DNA of 64,000 bases from Paracoccus sanguinis (lineage in GTDB: Bacteria; Pseudomonadota; Alphaproteobacteria; Rhodobacterales; Rhodobacteraceae): contig NZ_FNNA01000001.1 in assembly GCF_900106665.1 (NCBI RefSeq), positions 1,290,227 through 1,354,226 on the forward strand, in the 5' to 3' direction. This document shows, one piece after another, positions 15,931-25,761 of the stretch (position 1 is the stretch's first letter; each line of letters opens with the position of its first letter). The notes beneath the pieces were generated by a model. The model saw only the letters and a list, made by a program, of their open reading frames with translations, had not been told where the DNA came from and made no database searches. Position numbers and translations under genes: made by a program.

Positions 15931-17538
15931 TTACTCGGCCTTCTTCGTCACCGAGCGGTACTGCACCGAGGTCACGGCGCCGCCGCCCGACCAGCCCTCG
16001 ACGCCCTTCTGCGAGGCGGTCTGTTCGACCCGCTGGAACAGCGGCAGGATCGGGGCCACGTCGTGGTACTGCTTCTGCAGGTCCAGATACATCGTCTTGC
16101 GCTTCTCGCCGTCGCCCTCGGTCACCGCAGCCTCGACGGCGGCCTGCATCTCGGCCGGCACCGCGTACGAGTTGCGCCACGCGAGCGTCGAGCCCTTCTC
16201 GGCCTCGTTGTCGGGGTTCAGCGCAAAGGTCGAGGCGTTGGTCTGCGGGTCGGCATAGTCCGGCCCCCATTCGCCCAGGAAGATCGGCACCTGCCGGGCG
16301 CGATAGGCGTCGAGCACCTGCGCCCCGGTCATCTGCTCGATGTTGAGCGTCAGCCCGGCCTCGGCCATCGACGCCTGCAGCGTCTGGGCCACGTCCAGAT
16401 ATTCGCGCAGGTCGCGGACCTTGGTCGTCACGGTGCCGCCCGTCACCCCGCCCTCGGCGAGGATCTTCTTCGCGGCCTCGACGTCATAGGTCCACGAGTT
16501 GTCGTCCGAGGCGCCCAGATACCCCTCGGGCAGGAAGTTCTGGTGGATCTTCCACTGGCCCTTGAGGAAGCTGCCGGCCATGCCCTCGAAGTTGACGAGG
16601 TGGCGCATCGCCTTGATGACGGCCGGGTTCGACAGCAGCGGGTCCTTCTGGCTCAGGCCCATGTAGAGGATGCGGCCGCGCGGCTCGTCGGTGATCTTGA
16701 GCGCGTCGTTGCCGGCCACCGCCTCGACGTCGGTGGGGGTCAGGTTGCGGGCCACGTCGATGTCGCCCTGCTCGAGCTGCAGCCGCTGGGCGCTGGATTC
16801 CTGCACGTTGCGGACGATCACCCGCTTCATCGCCGGGGCGCCCTGGAAATAGCCCTCGTTCGCGACGAGCTGCACGGCCTCGTTCGGGCGCCACGCGGCC
16901 AGCGAATACGGACCCGAGCCGGCGCTGTTCGTCGACAGCCAGGTGTTGCCCAGGTCCTCGCCCTGGACATTGGCCATCACGGTTTCCTTGTCCACGACCG
17001 AGGCGACGCTGGCCGTGAGGCAGTTCAGCACGAAGGTCTCGGCGTAGGGCTTGTCCATGGTGATGGACAGCGTGTTGCCCTCGGCCTTGACCATCTGCTC
17101 GACGTTCTCGGGCGTCAGGCCGAACTGGGTCAGGATGAAGGCCGGCGACTTGTCCAGCTTGACGGCGCGCTGGATCGACCAGGCGGCGTCCTCGGCCCGG
17201 ACCGGGTTGCCGGACTGGAACTTGACCCCCTCGCGCATGGTCAGCGTCAGGGTCTTGCCGTCCTCGCTGGTCTTCCAGCTTTCGGCGAGGCTGGGCTGGA
17301 AGCCCTTGTCCAGCGCCAGCGGGTCGAAGTCCACGAGCCGGTCATAGAGGTTCTGGGTGACGTCGTTGCCCGAGAACTCGAAGCTCTGCGCCGGGTCGAG
17401 GCTGATGATGTCGTCGATGGTTGCGGCGACGACCAGCGTGTCGGCGGGCGTCGCGGCCCAGGCGGCGGGCAGGGCGAGGGGCGAGAGGGCCACGGCCGAG
17501 GCCAGCAGCAGCGCACGGGCGGTGATCTGGAATGTCAT
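15931..17538 (-). CDS. Extracellular solute-binding protein family 5 (peptide/nickel-type ABC)
   Basis: A 535-residue periplasmic protein with a signal peptide (ALLLASAVALSPLALPAAWA-A). Family 5 signatures: SLDPAQSFEFSGNDVTQNLYDRLVDF near the N-terminus (shown here only in part as a motif), LAESWKTSEDGKTLTLTMREGVKF-type strand pair, and the hinge segment NSAGSGPYSLAAWRPNE. The C-terminal domain has QVPIFLGEWGPDYADP. Start at 17538 is chosen because a purine-rich AGGAC lies just ahead and the signal peptide begins here. It is first in the five-gene minus-strand operon. Ligand unknown: di- or oligopeptides, or other small molecules. Confidence 0.9.
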   Translation of the reverse strand: MTFQITARALLLASAVALSPLALPAAWAATPADTLVVAATIDDIISLDPAQSFEFSGNDVTQNLYDRLVDFDPLALDKGFQPSLAESWKTSEDGKTLTLTMREGVKFQSGNPVRAEDAAWSIQRAVKLDKSPAFILTQFGLTPENVEQMVKAEGNTLSITMDKPYAETFVLNCLTASVASVVDKETVMANVQGEDLGNTWLSTNSAGSGPYSLAAWRPNEAVQLVANEGYFQGAPAMKRVIVRNVQESSAQRLQLEQGDIDVARNLTPTDVEAVAGNDALKITDEPRGRILYMGLSQKDPLLSNPAVIKAMRHLVNFEGMAGSFLKGQWKIHQNFLPEGYLGASDDNSWTYDVEAAKKILAEGGVTGGTVTTKVRDLREYLDVAQTLQASMAEAGLTLNIEQMTGAQVLDAYRARQVPIFLGEWGPDYADPQTNASTFALNPDNEAEKGSTLAWRNSYAVPAEMQAAVEAAVTEGDGEKRKTMYLDLQKQYHDVAPILPLFQRVEQTASQKGVEGWSGGGAVTSVQYRSVTKKAE

Positions 17539-17833
17539 GGGATGATGTCCTGTTGGTGGCGCGTGAGGCCCGTCTTGGCGCGGGTCCAGCCGCGACACTG
17601 CGGCAGAAGTGCGGGGGAAACAAGACCGGGCTGGTTTTTCGCCCCCGCCCCGCCCGGCTCGCGCGGCCCGTCCGGCCCCCCGACCGCCCCCCGACCGCCC
17701 CCCGACCGGTCCCCGCCGCGGTCCGCCTCACGCCATCGGCACCGGCCCGCCGGGGCGGCCGCCCGTCCGGGCGATTGCCGCCCCGGCCCGGTCGTGGCAC
17801 CATGACCGCGCCGCGTCCCGAGGAGGTTTTGCC
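17539..17833. promoter_or_regulatory. Divergent upstream region with an 11-bp tandem repeat
   Basis: This 295-base gap lies between the divergent ABC transporter and alpha-2-macroglobulin genes. It holds no convincing gene. It contains three perfect 11-bp tandem copies of CCCCCCGACCG (17676-17708) and ends with a strong Shine-Dalgarno sequence AGGAGGT (17821-17827) for the macroglobulin gene. No clear promoter hexamers were recognised. Confidence 0.5.
17676..17708. repeat. Tandem repeat, 3 x 11 bp (CCCCCCGACCG)
   Basis: Three exact consecutive copies of an 11-base unit lie in the divergent gap ahead of the alpha-2-macroglobulin gene. The period is close to one helical turn. It could be a slippage-prone simple repeat or a multi-site protein-binding tract; the sequence alone does not tell. 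Confidence 0.8.
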
Positions 17834-20800
17834 ATGTCCGGTCCGATGCGTTTCCGCCCCGCAGCCCCCCGTCAGACGCCTCGGCCGCGCCCCCGCCGCG
17901 GGCTCGGCGCGCTTCTCGCCCTGACGCTGGGGCTGGGTCTCGCGCCCACGGCATGGGCCGAATCGCCGCTGCCCGAGCGGCGCGTGGTGCTGCAGGCCGA
18001 CATGGACCTGCCGGGTGGCGACCTCGCCCCGATCTTCCAGACCACGGCGGATGCCTGCGTGCAGTTGTGCCTTGCGAACCCCGACTGCCAGGCGCTGACC
18101 TACAACGCCCGCTCGCGGGCCTGCTTCCCCAAGGCCGCCGCGGGCGCGCCTGCGCCCTTCGTCGGCGCGCAGTCGGGGCAGGTGCTGGCGACCGACCCCG
18201 CGGCGCTCGCCGCCGTGGCCGCCCGGACCGAGGGCACCGCGGGCTGGCTGCGCCCCGACGACCTGACCGCCGCGCGGCGGCAGGCCGAGGGGCTGGGCAC
18301 GCTCTACCCCGGCTCGGGCGAGCCGCTGGACGTGCTGCGTGGCTATGCCGACGCCGCCGCGCAGGCCAACGACCCCACCGGCGCGGTGCGCTGGCTGGGT
18401 GCGGTGACGGCCGCGACCGATGCACCCGACGACTGGCTGGCGCTGTCGGCGGCGCTCGAGACGGCGGGGCGGCAGAACGGCGGCAACGATTTCCAGATGG
18501 ACCGCGCCGCGCAGTCGGCGGCGCTGAACGCCTGGCTGCGGACCACCGGGCCGGGGCTGCCGGCGCTGACCGCCTGGGCGCTGATCGCCGAGCGGCAGGA
18601 CCGCGGCCCCGACGGGCTCAAGGCGCTGCGCCATGCCGAGGCGCATGGCGGCGCGGGTGATCCGCAACTCGCCACGCTGATCGAGGGCTTTCAGGACCGG
18701 CACGGCTTCCGCGTCACCGACAACCAGGTGGACGCCAACACCCCCGATCCGCGCGCCTGCGTGAACTTCTCGGGCGAGCTGGCGCCGGGCGTGGACTTCC
18801 GCCCCTTCGTGGCGCTGCCCGACCAGGGGCTCGCGGTCGAGGGTGAGGGCAGCCAACTCTGCATCACCGGCATGGCGCGCGGCGCGGCGCTGGACATCAC
18901 CTTGCGCCCCGGCCTGCCGGCCGCGGATGGCGAGGTGCTGGCCAAGCCCGTCACCCTCTCGATGTATGTCCGCGACCGGGCGCCGATGGCGCGGTTCCCC
19001 GGCCGCGCCTATGTGCTGCCCACGGGCGGCGACCAGGGGCTGACGCTGACCACCGTCAACGCCCCCGAGGTCGGGCTGACGCTCTACCGGATGTCGGACC
19101 GCAACCTCGTGCGGGCGCTGCGCGACCGCATCTTTGCCGCACCGCTGGACGAATGGCGCGCGCAGACCTTCTCGGCCGGGATGGGCGAGCGGATCTGGAC
19201 CGGCACCGCCACCGTCGCCCCGCCCGCGGGCGGCGGCAGCCATCCGGTCAACGCCGAGGTGGCGACCCGCATCGACCTCAACCGCGCCGGGGCCGGGCCG
19301 CTGACGCCCGGGATCTATGTGCTGACCGCGCAGGTCGAGGGCGTCTCGGCCGAGGTCGCGCCGGCGGCGGCGCAGTGGTTCATGATCTCGGACCTCGGGC
19401 TGGCGAGCTGGTCGGGCAGCGACGGGCTGACCGTCGCGGTGCGCGGCCTTTCGGACGCCGCCGCCCGGGCGGGGGTCGAGGTGGCGCTCATCTCGCGCGG
19501 GAACGCGGTGCTGGCCACGGCGCAGACCGACGATCAGGGCGTGGCGCGCTTCGACGCCGGGCTGACCCGCGGCCGCGACGCCGCCGAGCCTGCGGTCGTC
19601 ACCGCCACCACCCGCAGCGGCGACGAGGTCACCGACCTCGCCTTCCTGTCGCTCATCGACCCCGAGTTCGACCTGTCCGACCGCGGCGTCGAGGGCAACC
19701 CGCCCGCGCCCCCGGTCGATGTCTTCGCCGCCACCGACCGCGGCGCCTATCGCGCGGGCGAGACCGCCTTTGCCACCGTGATGACCCGCGACGACCGTGG
19801 CCGGGCGATCGACGGCCTGCCGCTCAGCGCCGTGGTGCTGCGCCCGGACGGGGTCGAGCACGCCCGGCTGATGCCGGAACCCGCGGGCGCGGGCGGCTAT
19901 ACGCTCGCCGTGCCGATCCCCGACACCGCCCCGCGCGGCGCCTGGCGGGTCGAGTTCCGGCTCGAGGATCAGGGCCCGCCGCTCGCCACCGCGCGACTGC
20001 TGGTCGAGGATTTCCGCCCCGAGCGCATCGCCTTCGACCTGAACCTCCCCGACCCGCCGCAATCGCCGGCCGAGCCGGTCGCGGCCGCCATCGACGCCCG
20101 CTGGCTGTTCGGCGCCCCCGCCGCCGGCCTGCCGGTCGAGGGCTCGCTGCGCCTGACCCCCACCCGCGCCCTGCCGGGGTGGGAGGGTTATGTCTTCGGC
20201 CGCGCCGACGCCGACAGCGCCCCCGATTACGTCGCCATGCCCGCCGGCACCACCGACGCCGAGGGCCGCTTTGCCGCCCGCGTGGACCTGCCCGCCTCGC
20301 TCGCCGCGTCCGCCCGGCCCTATGAGGCCGCGCTGACCCTGACCCTGCGCGAGGGCGCCGGCCGCCCGGTCGAGCGCACCGACACGCGGCTGGTCCTCCC
20401 CGCCCGCCCGGCGCCCGGCATCCGCCCCGAGTTCCCGGACGGCACCGTGCCGCAGGGCGCCGAGGCGCAGTTCAGCCTCGTCGCGCTCGGCCCCGACCTG
20501 ACGCCGACCGCCGGGCGGCTCGACTGGGTGCTGAACCGGGTGGACACCGACTACCAGTGGTTCGCCCTCGGCGGGGACTGGAGCTATCAGCCGATCACCC
20601 GCCGCGCGCGGGTCGCCAATGGCGTGGTCCAGCCCGAGGACGGCCCGGCTACGCTGACCGTGCCGGTGGACTGGGGCAGCTACGAGCTGGTCGTGACCGG
20701 CAGCGACGGGGCGGAAAGCTCGCTGCGCTTCGACGCCGGCTGGGGCGTCGCCGCGACCGGCACCGACACGCCCGACCGGCTGAGCGTGGCGCTGGACAAG

Positions 20801-23461
20801 CCCGCCTACCGGATCGGCGACACCGCGCGGGTGACGCTCGAGGCCGCGGCGGACGGGGTCGCGATCGTCTCTGTCCTGTCGAACCGGGTGATCGACCTCA
20901 AGGCCGTGCCTGTCACGGCGGGGACCAACACCGTGGACCTGCCGGTGACCGAGGACTGGGGCGCCAACGCCTATGTGGCGGTCAGCGCCATCCGGCCGGT
21001 CGCCGCAGGCACGGGCGAGCTGTCGCGCCACACCCCGGTCCGCAGCCTCGGCATCGCCGCCGCCGCGGTCGAGCCGGGCGACCGGGCGTTGCAGGCGACG
21101 CTGACCGCGCCCGCCGAGGCCGACCCGCGCGGCACCGCGCAGGTGACGCTCGCCGTCGCGGGCGCGGCGCCGGGCAAGACCGTGCAGGCGACGATCTGGG
21201 CCGTCGATCAGGGCATCCTGAACCTGACCAGCTACCAGCCCCCCTCGGCCAGCGCCCATTACCTCGGCCAGCGCCGGCTGGGGGTCGGGATGCGCGACCT
21301 CTACGGCCGGCTGATCCTGCCCGGCGGGGCCGCCGACGCGGCGATCCGCGCGGGCGGCGACGCCGCCTCGATGCAGACCCAGGCGCCGCCGCCCACCGAG
21401 AAGCTGATGGCGTGGTTCTCGGGCCCGCTGACGCTCGACGCCGAGGGCAAGGTGACGGTCGAGGTGCCGCTGCCCGACTTCAACGGCGAGGTGCGGGTGA
21501 TGGCGCTGGTCTGGAACGCCGATGGCGTGGGCCAGACCGACACCACGATGCTGGTCCGCGACCCGGTGGCGATGACCGCCACCGTGCCGGCGTTCCTGTC
21601 GCCCGGCGACACGGCCGAGGCGAGCCTCGCGCTGACCCATGTCACCGGCCCCGCCGGGGCGGTGGCGCTGCGGGTCGAGAACCTTGCCGGTGTGCAGACC
21701 GCCGCGGGCGAGGCGCCAGTGGCCGAAGGCTCGGCCGAGCCGCCCGCCGCGGTGGCGCTGACCACCGACGGCCTGCCGAGCGAGGTCACGCTGGCCGACC
21801 GGCAGTCCGTCACCCTGCCCCTGACGCTGACGGCCCCCGAGGCCGAGGGCACCGCCGTGTTGCGCGTCTCGGCCACGCTGCCGGACGGGCGGACGGTCAC
21901 CAAGGACCTGACCATCCCGGTCGCGCGCAGCGATGCGCCGGTCACGCGGCGGATCGAGCTGACGCTCGCCCCCGGCGCGGCGCAGACGGTGGACCTGGCC
22001 CCGCTGGGGGCCTTCCGTCCCGGCACCGGTCGGATGACGCTGACCTCGGGCGCCTATGCCCAGCTCGACGTGCCGGGCGCGGTGGCGCGGCTCGTCACCT
22101 ATCCCTACGGCTGCACCGAGCAGATCGCCTCGGGCGCGCTGCCGCAGCTTTACGCCGCCGGGCTGATGCCCGAGGGCGTGCCGCGCCCGCCCTCGGTCGA
22201 GCCGAAGGCGGTGGATGACGCCATCGCGCAGGTGCTGACCCGGCAGACGGCCGAGGGCGACTTCGGCCTCTGGCGCGCGGAAGGGGGCGACCGCTGGCTC
22301 ACGGCCTATGTCACCGACTTCCTCGGCCGGGCGCGGGCGGCGGGTCATGCGGTGCCCGAGGCGTCGTTCAAGGCGGCGCTGCGGGCCTTGCAGAACGGCC
22401 TCAACGCCGCCGCCGACCCGCAGAACGCCGATCCCGACGAGAATGCGGCGACCGCCTATGCGGCCTATGTGCTGGCGCGCGAGGGGCAGGCGGTGGTCAG
22501 CGACCTGCGCTATTACGCCGACACCGGGGGCGAGGGCTTCGCCACGCCGCTCGCCGCCGCCCAGATGGGCGCGGCGCTGGCAGCGGTGGGCGACCAGCCG
22601 CGCGCCGACCGGATGTTCCGGCAGGCGCAGGCGCTGGCCGACGCCGGGCGCGAGCCCGAGGCGCTGTTCCGCGCCGATTACGGCACCCTTCTGCGCGACC
22701 GCGCGGGCGTGCTGGCGCTCGCCGACGAGGCGGGGTCGCAGGCGGTGGACCGCGCGGCGCTGTCGGCCGGGATCGCCGAGGGGGCCGACAAGGTCGCGCT
22801 CTCGACGCAGGAGGCGGGGTGGCTCGTCCTCGCCGCGCAGGCGCTGAGCGCGGGCGGGGACGCGGGCGGCGGGCTGACGCTTTCGGGGGCGGCGCTCTCG
22901 GCGCCGGTGGTCGATCTGGGGGACGCCGCCGCGCTGCCGCCGGTGGCGCTGGCGAACGGCGGCGCCGCGCCGGTCCGGGTGGTGATCGGCGCGACCGCCG
23001 TGCCGGTCGATCCGCCCAAGGCCGGCGGCACCGCCTTCAAGATCGCCCGGCACTACTTCACCGAGGCCGGCCTGCCCGTGGACCCGGCGCAGGTGGCGCT
23101 CGGGACGCGGCTCGTCGCGGTGCTCGAGGTGCTGCCGCTCGGCCCCGCGGACGGGCGGTTGCTGATCGCCGACCCGCTGCCGGCGGGGTTCGAGATCGAC
23201 AACCCGAACCTGCTCACCAGCGGCGAGACCGGCGACCTCGCCTGGCTGGGCGAGACCGGCACGGCGGACATGACCGAGTTCCGGCAGGACCGCTTTGCCG
23301 CGGCCGTGAACGCGAGCGGGTCGGACCCGATCCGCCTCGCCTATCGGCTGCGGGCGGTCACGCCGGGCCGGTTCCACCACCCGGCGGCGAGCGTCGAGGA
23401 CATGTACCGCGCCGAGCGGCGGGCCTGGACCGACAATGGCACGACGACGATCACCCGCTGA
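17834..23461 (+). CDS. Bacterial alpha-2-macroglobulin (YfhM-like) with N-terminal PAN domain
   Basis: A 1875-residue exported protein. A Sec signal ([17 protein letters not shown]) has no lipobox Cys, so it should be a soluble periplasmic form rather than the lipoprotein type. Residues about 46-105 form a PAN/Apple-like module with paired cysteines ([18 protein letters not shown]). Macroglobulin domains follow ([19 protein letters not shown] and similar bait-side MG domains), then the alpha-helical domain with the thioester motif [10 protein letters not shown]: Cys1427 and Gln1430. Bacterial A2M traps proteases in the periplasm and covalently holds them through this thioester. The gene overlaps pbpC by 26 bases, matching the known pairing in which PBP1C repairs the wall while A2M blocks attacking proteases. 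The ATG at 17834 has a strong AGGAGGT site. Confidence 0.92.
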   Translation: MSGPMRFRPAAPRQTPRPRPRRGLGALLALTLGLGLAPTAWAESPLPERRVVLQADMDLPGGDLAPIFQTTADACVQLCLANPDCQALTYNARSRACFPKAAAGAPAPFVGAQSGQVLATDPAALAAVAARTEGTAGWLRPDDLTAARRQAEGLGTLYPGSGEPLDVLRGYADAAAQANDPTGAVRWLGAVTAATDAPDDWLALSAALETAGRQNGGNDFQMDRAAQSAALNAWLRTTGPGLPALTAWALIAERQDRGPDGLKALRHAEAHGGAGDPQLATLIEGFQDRHGFRVTDNQVDANTPDPRACVNFSGELAPGVDFRPFVALPDQGLAVEGEGSQLCITGMARGAALDITLRPGLPAADGEVLAKPVTLSMYVRDRAPMARFPGRAYVLPTGGDQGLTLTTVNAPEVGLTLYRMSDRNLVRALRDRIFAAPLDEWRAQTFSAGMGERIWTGTATVAPPAGGGSHPVNAEVATRIDLNRAGAGPLTPGIYVLTAQVEGVSAEVAPAAAQWFMISDLGLASWSGSDGLTVAVRGLSDAAARAGVEVALISRGNAVLATAQTDDQGVARFDAGLTRGRDAAEPAVVTATTRSGDEVTDLAFLSLIDPEFDLSDRGVEGNPPAPPVDVFAATDRGAYRAGETAFATVMTRDDRGRAIDGLPLSAVVLRPDGVEHARLMPEPAGAGGYTLAVPIPDTAPRGAWRVEFRLEDQGPPLATARLLVEDFRPERIAFDLNLPDPPQSPAEPVAAAIDARWLFGAPAAGLPVEGSLRLTPTRALPGWEGYVFGRADADSAPDYVAMPAGTTDAEGRFAARVDLPASLAASARPYEAALTLTLREGAGRPVERTDTRLVLPARPAPGIRPEFPDGTVPQGAEAQFSLVALGPDLTPTAGRLDWVLNRVDTDYQWFALGGDWSYQPITRRARVANGVVQPEDGPATLTVPVDWGSYELVVTGSDGAESSLRFDAGWGVAATGTDTPDRLSVALDKPAYRIGDTARVTLEAAADGVAIVSVLSNRVIDLKAVPVTAGTNTVDLPVTEDWGANAYVAVSAIRPVAAGTGELSRHTPVRSLGIAAAAVEPGDRALQATLTAPAEADPRGTAQVTLAVAGAAPGKTVQATIWAVDQGILNLTSYQPPSASAHYLGQRRLGVGMRDLYGRLILPGGAADAAIRAGGDAASMQTQAPPPTEKLMAWFSGPLTLDAEGKVTVEVPLPDFNGEVRVMALVWNADGVGQTDTTMLVRDPVAMTATVPAFLSPGDTAEASLALTHVTGPAGAVALRVENLAGVQTAAGEAPVAEGSAEPPAAVALTTDGLPSEVTLADRQSVTLPLTLTAPEAEGTAVLRVSATLPDGRTVTKDLTIPVARSDAPVTRRIELTLAPGAAQTVDLAPLGAFRPGTGRMTLTSGAYAQLDVPGAVARLVTYPYGCTEQIASGALPQLYAAGLMPEGVPRPPSVEPKAVDDAIAQVLTRQTAEGDFGLWRAEGGDRWLTAYVTDFLGRARAAGHAVPEASFKAALRALQNGLNAAADPQNADPDENAATAYAAYVLAREGQAVVSDLRYYADTGGEGFATPLAAAQMGAALAAVGDQPRADRMFRQAQALADAGREPEALFRADYGTLLRDRAGVLALADEAGSQAVDRAALSAGIAEGADKVALSTQEAGWLVLAAQALSAGGDAGGGLTLSGAALSAPVVDLGDAAALPPVALANGGAAPVRVVIGATAVPVDPPKAGGTAFKIARHYFTEAGLPVDPAQVALGTRLVAVLEVLPLGPADGRLLIADPLPAGFEIDNPNLLTSGETGDLAWLGETGTADMTEFRQDRFAAAVNASGSDPIRLAYRLRAVTPGRFHHPAASVEDMYRAERRAWTDNGTTTITR

Positions 23462-25544
23462 TCCGCGCCGGGCCGGCCGCCGCCTGATCGCGGCGGCGGT
23501 GGCGCTGGGGGTGATGGCCGGGGCCGCCGACCGGGGACGGGCGGCGTTCTCGGCCTGGATCGACGCCACCGTGCTGCCGCCGCTGGTGGTCGCCACCGGC
23601 ACCGAGGTGGTGGCCCGCGATGGCAGCCTGCTGCGCGCGTTCCCGGTCGAGAACGGCCTCTGGCGCCTCGCCCCGCCCGCCGAGGGGGTCGACCCCGGCT
23701 TCCTCAAGCTGCTGATCGCGTGGGAGGATCGGCGCTTTGCCGACCACGACGGGGTGGACCCGCGGGCGGTGGCGCGGGCCGGGTGGCAGGCGCTGACGCA
23801 TGGGCGGATCGTCTCGGGCGCCTCGACGCTGTCGATGCAGACGGCGCGGCTGCTGGAACGCTCGCCCCCCGGCGACTGGCGCGCCAAGCTGCGGCAGGCG
23901 CGGGTGGCGCTGGCGCTGGAGCGGCGGCTGGGCAAGGCGCGCGTGCTCGACCTCTACCTGCGGCTCGCGCCCTATGGCGGCAACACCGAAGGGGTGCGGG
24001 CGGCCAGTTTGATGTGGTTCGGCAAGGAGCCGCGCCGCCTGACGCCCGCCGAATCGGCGCTGCTGGTGGCGCTGCCGCAGGCGCCCGAGGCGCGGCGGCC
24101 CGACCTGCCCGCGCGGCGCGAGGCCGCCCGCATCGCCCGCGACCGGGTGCTGGCGCGGGCCGAGGCGCTGGGGCTGCTGACGGCCGAGGCCGCGGCCACC
24201 GCCCGCGCCACGCCGCTGCCCGACCGCCGCCGCGCCTTTCCGGCCCTGGCGCCGCTGCTCGCCGACCGGCTGCGGCGCGCCAACCCCGGCGCGCTGCGGA
24301 TCGAGACGACGCTGGACGCAAGCCTGCAGCGGCAGGCCGAGCGGCTGGCCGCGCGCGCGGTGGCGGGGCAGCCGGCGCAGGTCTCGGCGGCGCTGATCCT
24401 CGCCGACCACGAGACGGGTGAGATCCTCGCCCATGTGGGCGCGGCGCAGTTCACCGACCCGCGGGCGGGCGGGTTCATCGACATGACGCAGGCGCTGCGC
24501 TCGCCCGGCTCGACGCTGAAGCCGCTGGTCTATGCGCTGGGGTTCGACGACGGGCTGATCCACCCCGAGACGCTGATCGAGGACCGCCCGGCGAGCTTCG
24601 GCCGCTGGCAGCCCGAGAACTTCGACCGCCGCTTCCGCGGCACGGTGACGATCCGGCAGGCGCTGGCCGAATCGCTCAACATCCCCGTGGTGCGGGTGGC
24701 CGAGGCGCTGGGACCGGCGCGCATCGCCGCGGCGCTGCGCCGGGCCGGCGCGCCGGTGACGACGCAAGGGGCGCCGGGGCTGGCCATCGTGCTGGGCGGC
24801 GGGGGCGTCTCGCTCGAGGGGCTGGTGCAGGCCTACGCGGGGCTGGCGCGCGGCGGGCGCGGGGTGGCGCTGCACGTCCGCCCCGAGGCGCCGCGGGTCA
24901 TGCCCCCGGTGGTGGGGCCGGTCGCGGCCTGGCAGACGGGCGAGATCCTCGCCCGCCACAGCCCGCCGGGCGGGCGCGCCGCGGGCCGCGTGGCGTGGAA
25001 GACAGGGACCAGCTACGGCCACCGCGACGCGCTCGCGCTCGGCTGGGACGGGCGGTTCGTGGCCGGCGTCTGGATCGGCCGCCCGGACGGGACGCCCGTG
25101 CCCGGCGCCTTCGGCGGCGATGTGGCGGCGCCGTTGCTGTTCGAGATGTTCGACGCGCTGGCCGACCGCGCCGTGCCGCTGCCGCCGCCCCCGCCCGGCG
25201 CGCTGCCGGGGCCGAACGCCGCCCTGCCCCCGGCGCTGCGCCGCTTCCAGCCGCGTGGCACCCCGCGCCCGGCCGACCCGGTCGCGCCGGCGGCCGAGGC
25301 GCTGGCGATCCTGTTCCCGCCCGACGGGGCCGAGGTGGAGCTTGCTGGCGGTCGCCTCGCGCTCAGGATCAGGGGCGGGACCGGGCCCTACAGCGTGCTG
25401 ATGGACGGCCGCCCGCTCGCCGTGGGGCTGACCGCGCCCGAGGCGGTGCTGCCCGCAGCGCCCGGCTGGGGCACGCTGTCGGTGATCGACGCGGGCGGGC
25501 AGGCGGCGCGGGCCGCGCTGCATCTGGTGGCGCCCTCGGGCTGA
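23436..25544 (+). CDS. pbpC: Penicillin-binding protein 1C (glycosyltransferase/transpeptidase)
   Basis: A 702-residue class A PBP. After an N-terminal membrane anchor the GT51 domain shows WEDRRFADHDGVDPRAV, GASTLSMQTARLL and YLRLAPYGGNTEGVRAAS. The transpeptidase has SPGSTLKP with nucleophile Ser359 and Lys362, SLN at Ser413, and KTGTS at Lys522. A C-terminal BiPBP-type domain (ILFPPDGAEVEL onward) completes the PBP1C arrangement. It acts in the periplasm on peptidoglycan. It starts inside the alpha-2-macroglobulin gene (26-base overlap), implying coupled translation and joint function in envelope defence. Confidence 0.93.
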   Translation: MARRRSPADPRRAGRRLIAAAVALGVMAGAADRGRAAFSAWIDATVLPPLVVATGTEVVARDGSLLRAFPVENGLWRLAPPAEGVDPGFLKLLIAWEDRRFADHDGVDPRAVARAGWQALTHGRIVSGASTLSMQTARLLERSPPGDWRAKLRQARVALALERRLGKARVLDLYLRLAPYGGNTEGVRAASLMWFGKEPRRLTPAESALLVALPQAPEARRPDLPARREAARIARDRVLARAEALGLLTAEAAATARATPLPDRRRAFPALAPLLADRLRRANPGALRIETTLDASLQRQAERLAARAVAGQPAQVSAALILADHETGEILAHVGAAQFTDPRAGGFIDMTQALRSPGSTLKPLVYALGFDDGLIHPETLIEDRPASFGRWQPENFDRRFRGTVTIRQALAESLNIPVVRVAEALGPARIAAALRRAGAPVTTQGAPGLAIVLGGGGVSLEGLVQAYAGLARGGRGVALHVRPEAPRVMPPVVGPVAAWQTGEILARHSPPGGRAAGRVAWKTGTSYGHRDALALGWDGRFVAGVWIGRPDGTPVPGAFGGDVAAPLLFEMFDALADRAVPLPPPPPGALPGPNAALPPALRRFQPRGTPRPADPVAPAAEALAILFPPDGAEVELAGGRLALRIRGGTGPYSVLMDGRPLAVGLTAPEAVLPAAPGWGTLSVIDAGGQAARAALHLVAPSG

Positions 25545-25577
25545 CGGCCCAACCGGCGCGCCCGGCTCGGCCGCGGG

Positions 25578-25612
25578 AGCCTCCGGCGGGGATATTTTGG
25601 TCCAGCCCGAGG
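25578..25612 (+). repeat. Dispersed intergenic element, copy B
   Basis: Contains CCTCCGGCGGGGATATTTTG followed by GTCCAG. This is the fullest copy of the element seen in the window, including the CTCCGGCGGG head. It faces copy C in inverted orientation 23 bases downstream. Confidence 0.7.
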
Positions 25613-25634
25613 CGGGTCTGGCGCGCCCCAAGGC

Positions 25635-25667
25635 GTCTTTCTGGCGCAAATACTCTGGGGGAGCGCG
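25635..25667 (-). repeat. Dispersed intergenic element, copy C (inverted)
   Basis: Read on the minus strand it gives CTCCCCCAGAGTATTTGCGC followed by CAGAAAGAC, matching the core of copy B. The B/C pair forms an imperfect inverted repeat just after pbpC, consistent with a transcription end signal. Confidence 0.65.
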
Positions 25668-25761
25668 GCACGCGCGGGGGCGAAACCCCTCTTGCGGACA
25701 AGGCGTCGACAGTTCAGACCGAACGTTGGTCCGAAAATCGGTTTTGTGAGGAGACGACGCG

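Larger units (their letters stand above)
25545..25761. promoter_or_regulatory. Intergenic region with two inverted dispersed elements and upstream sequence of aldehyde dehydrogenase
   Basis: After pbpC there are two copies of the dispersed intergenic element in opposite orientation (listed separately), which could form a terminator-like stem. Downstream, ACCGAACGTTGGT (25718-25730) is a near-palindrome centred on AACGTT, with 11 of 13 positions symmetric, and may be an operator for the following gene. A ribosome site GAGGAG precedes the ATG at 25762. Confidence 0.5.

Noticed and set aside
17342..23935. A very long minus-strand open frame (over 2000 codons) opposite the alpha-2-macroglobulin gene
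   Set aside because: Its product is an Arg/Gly/Pro-rich string with no family features. It is the typical antisense shadow in a GC-rich genome; the plus-strand A2M and the minus-strand binding-protein genes account for the region.
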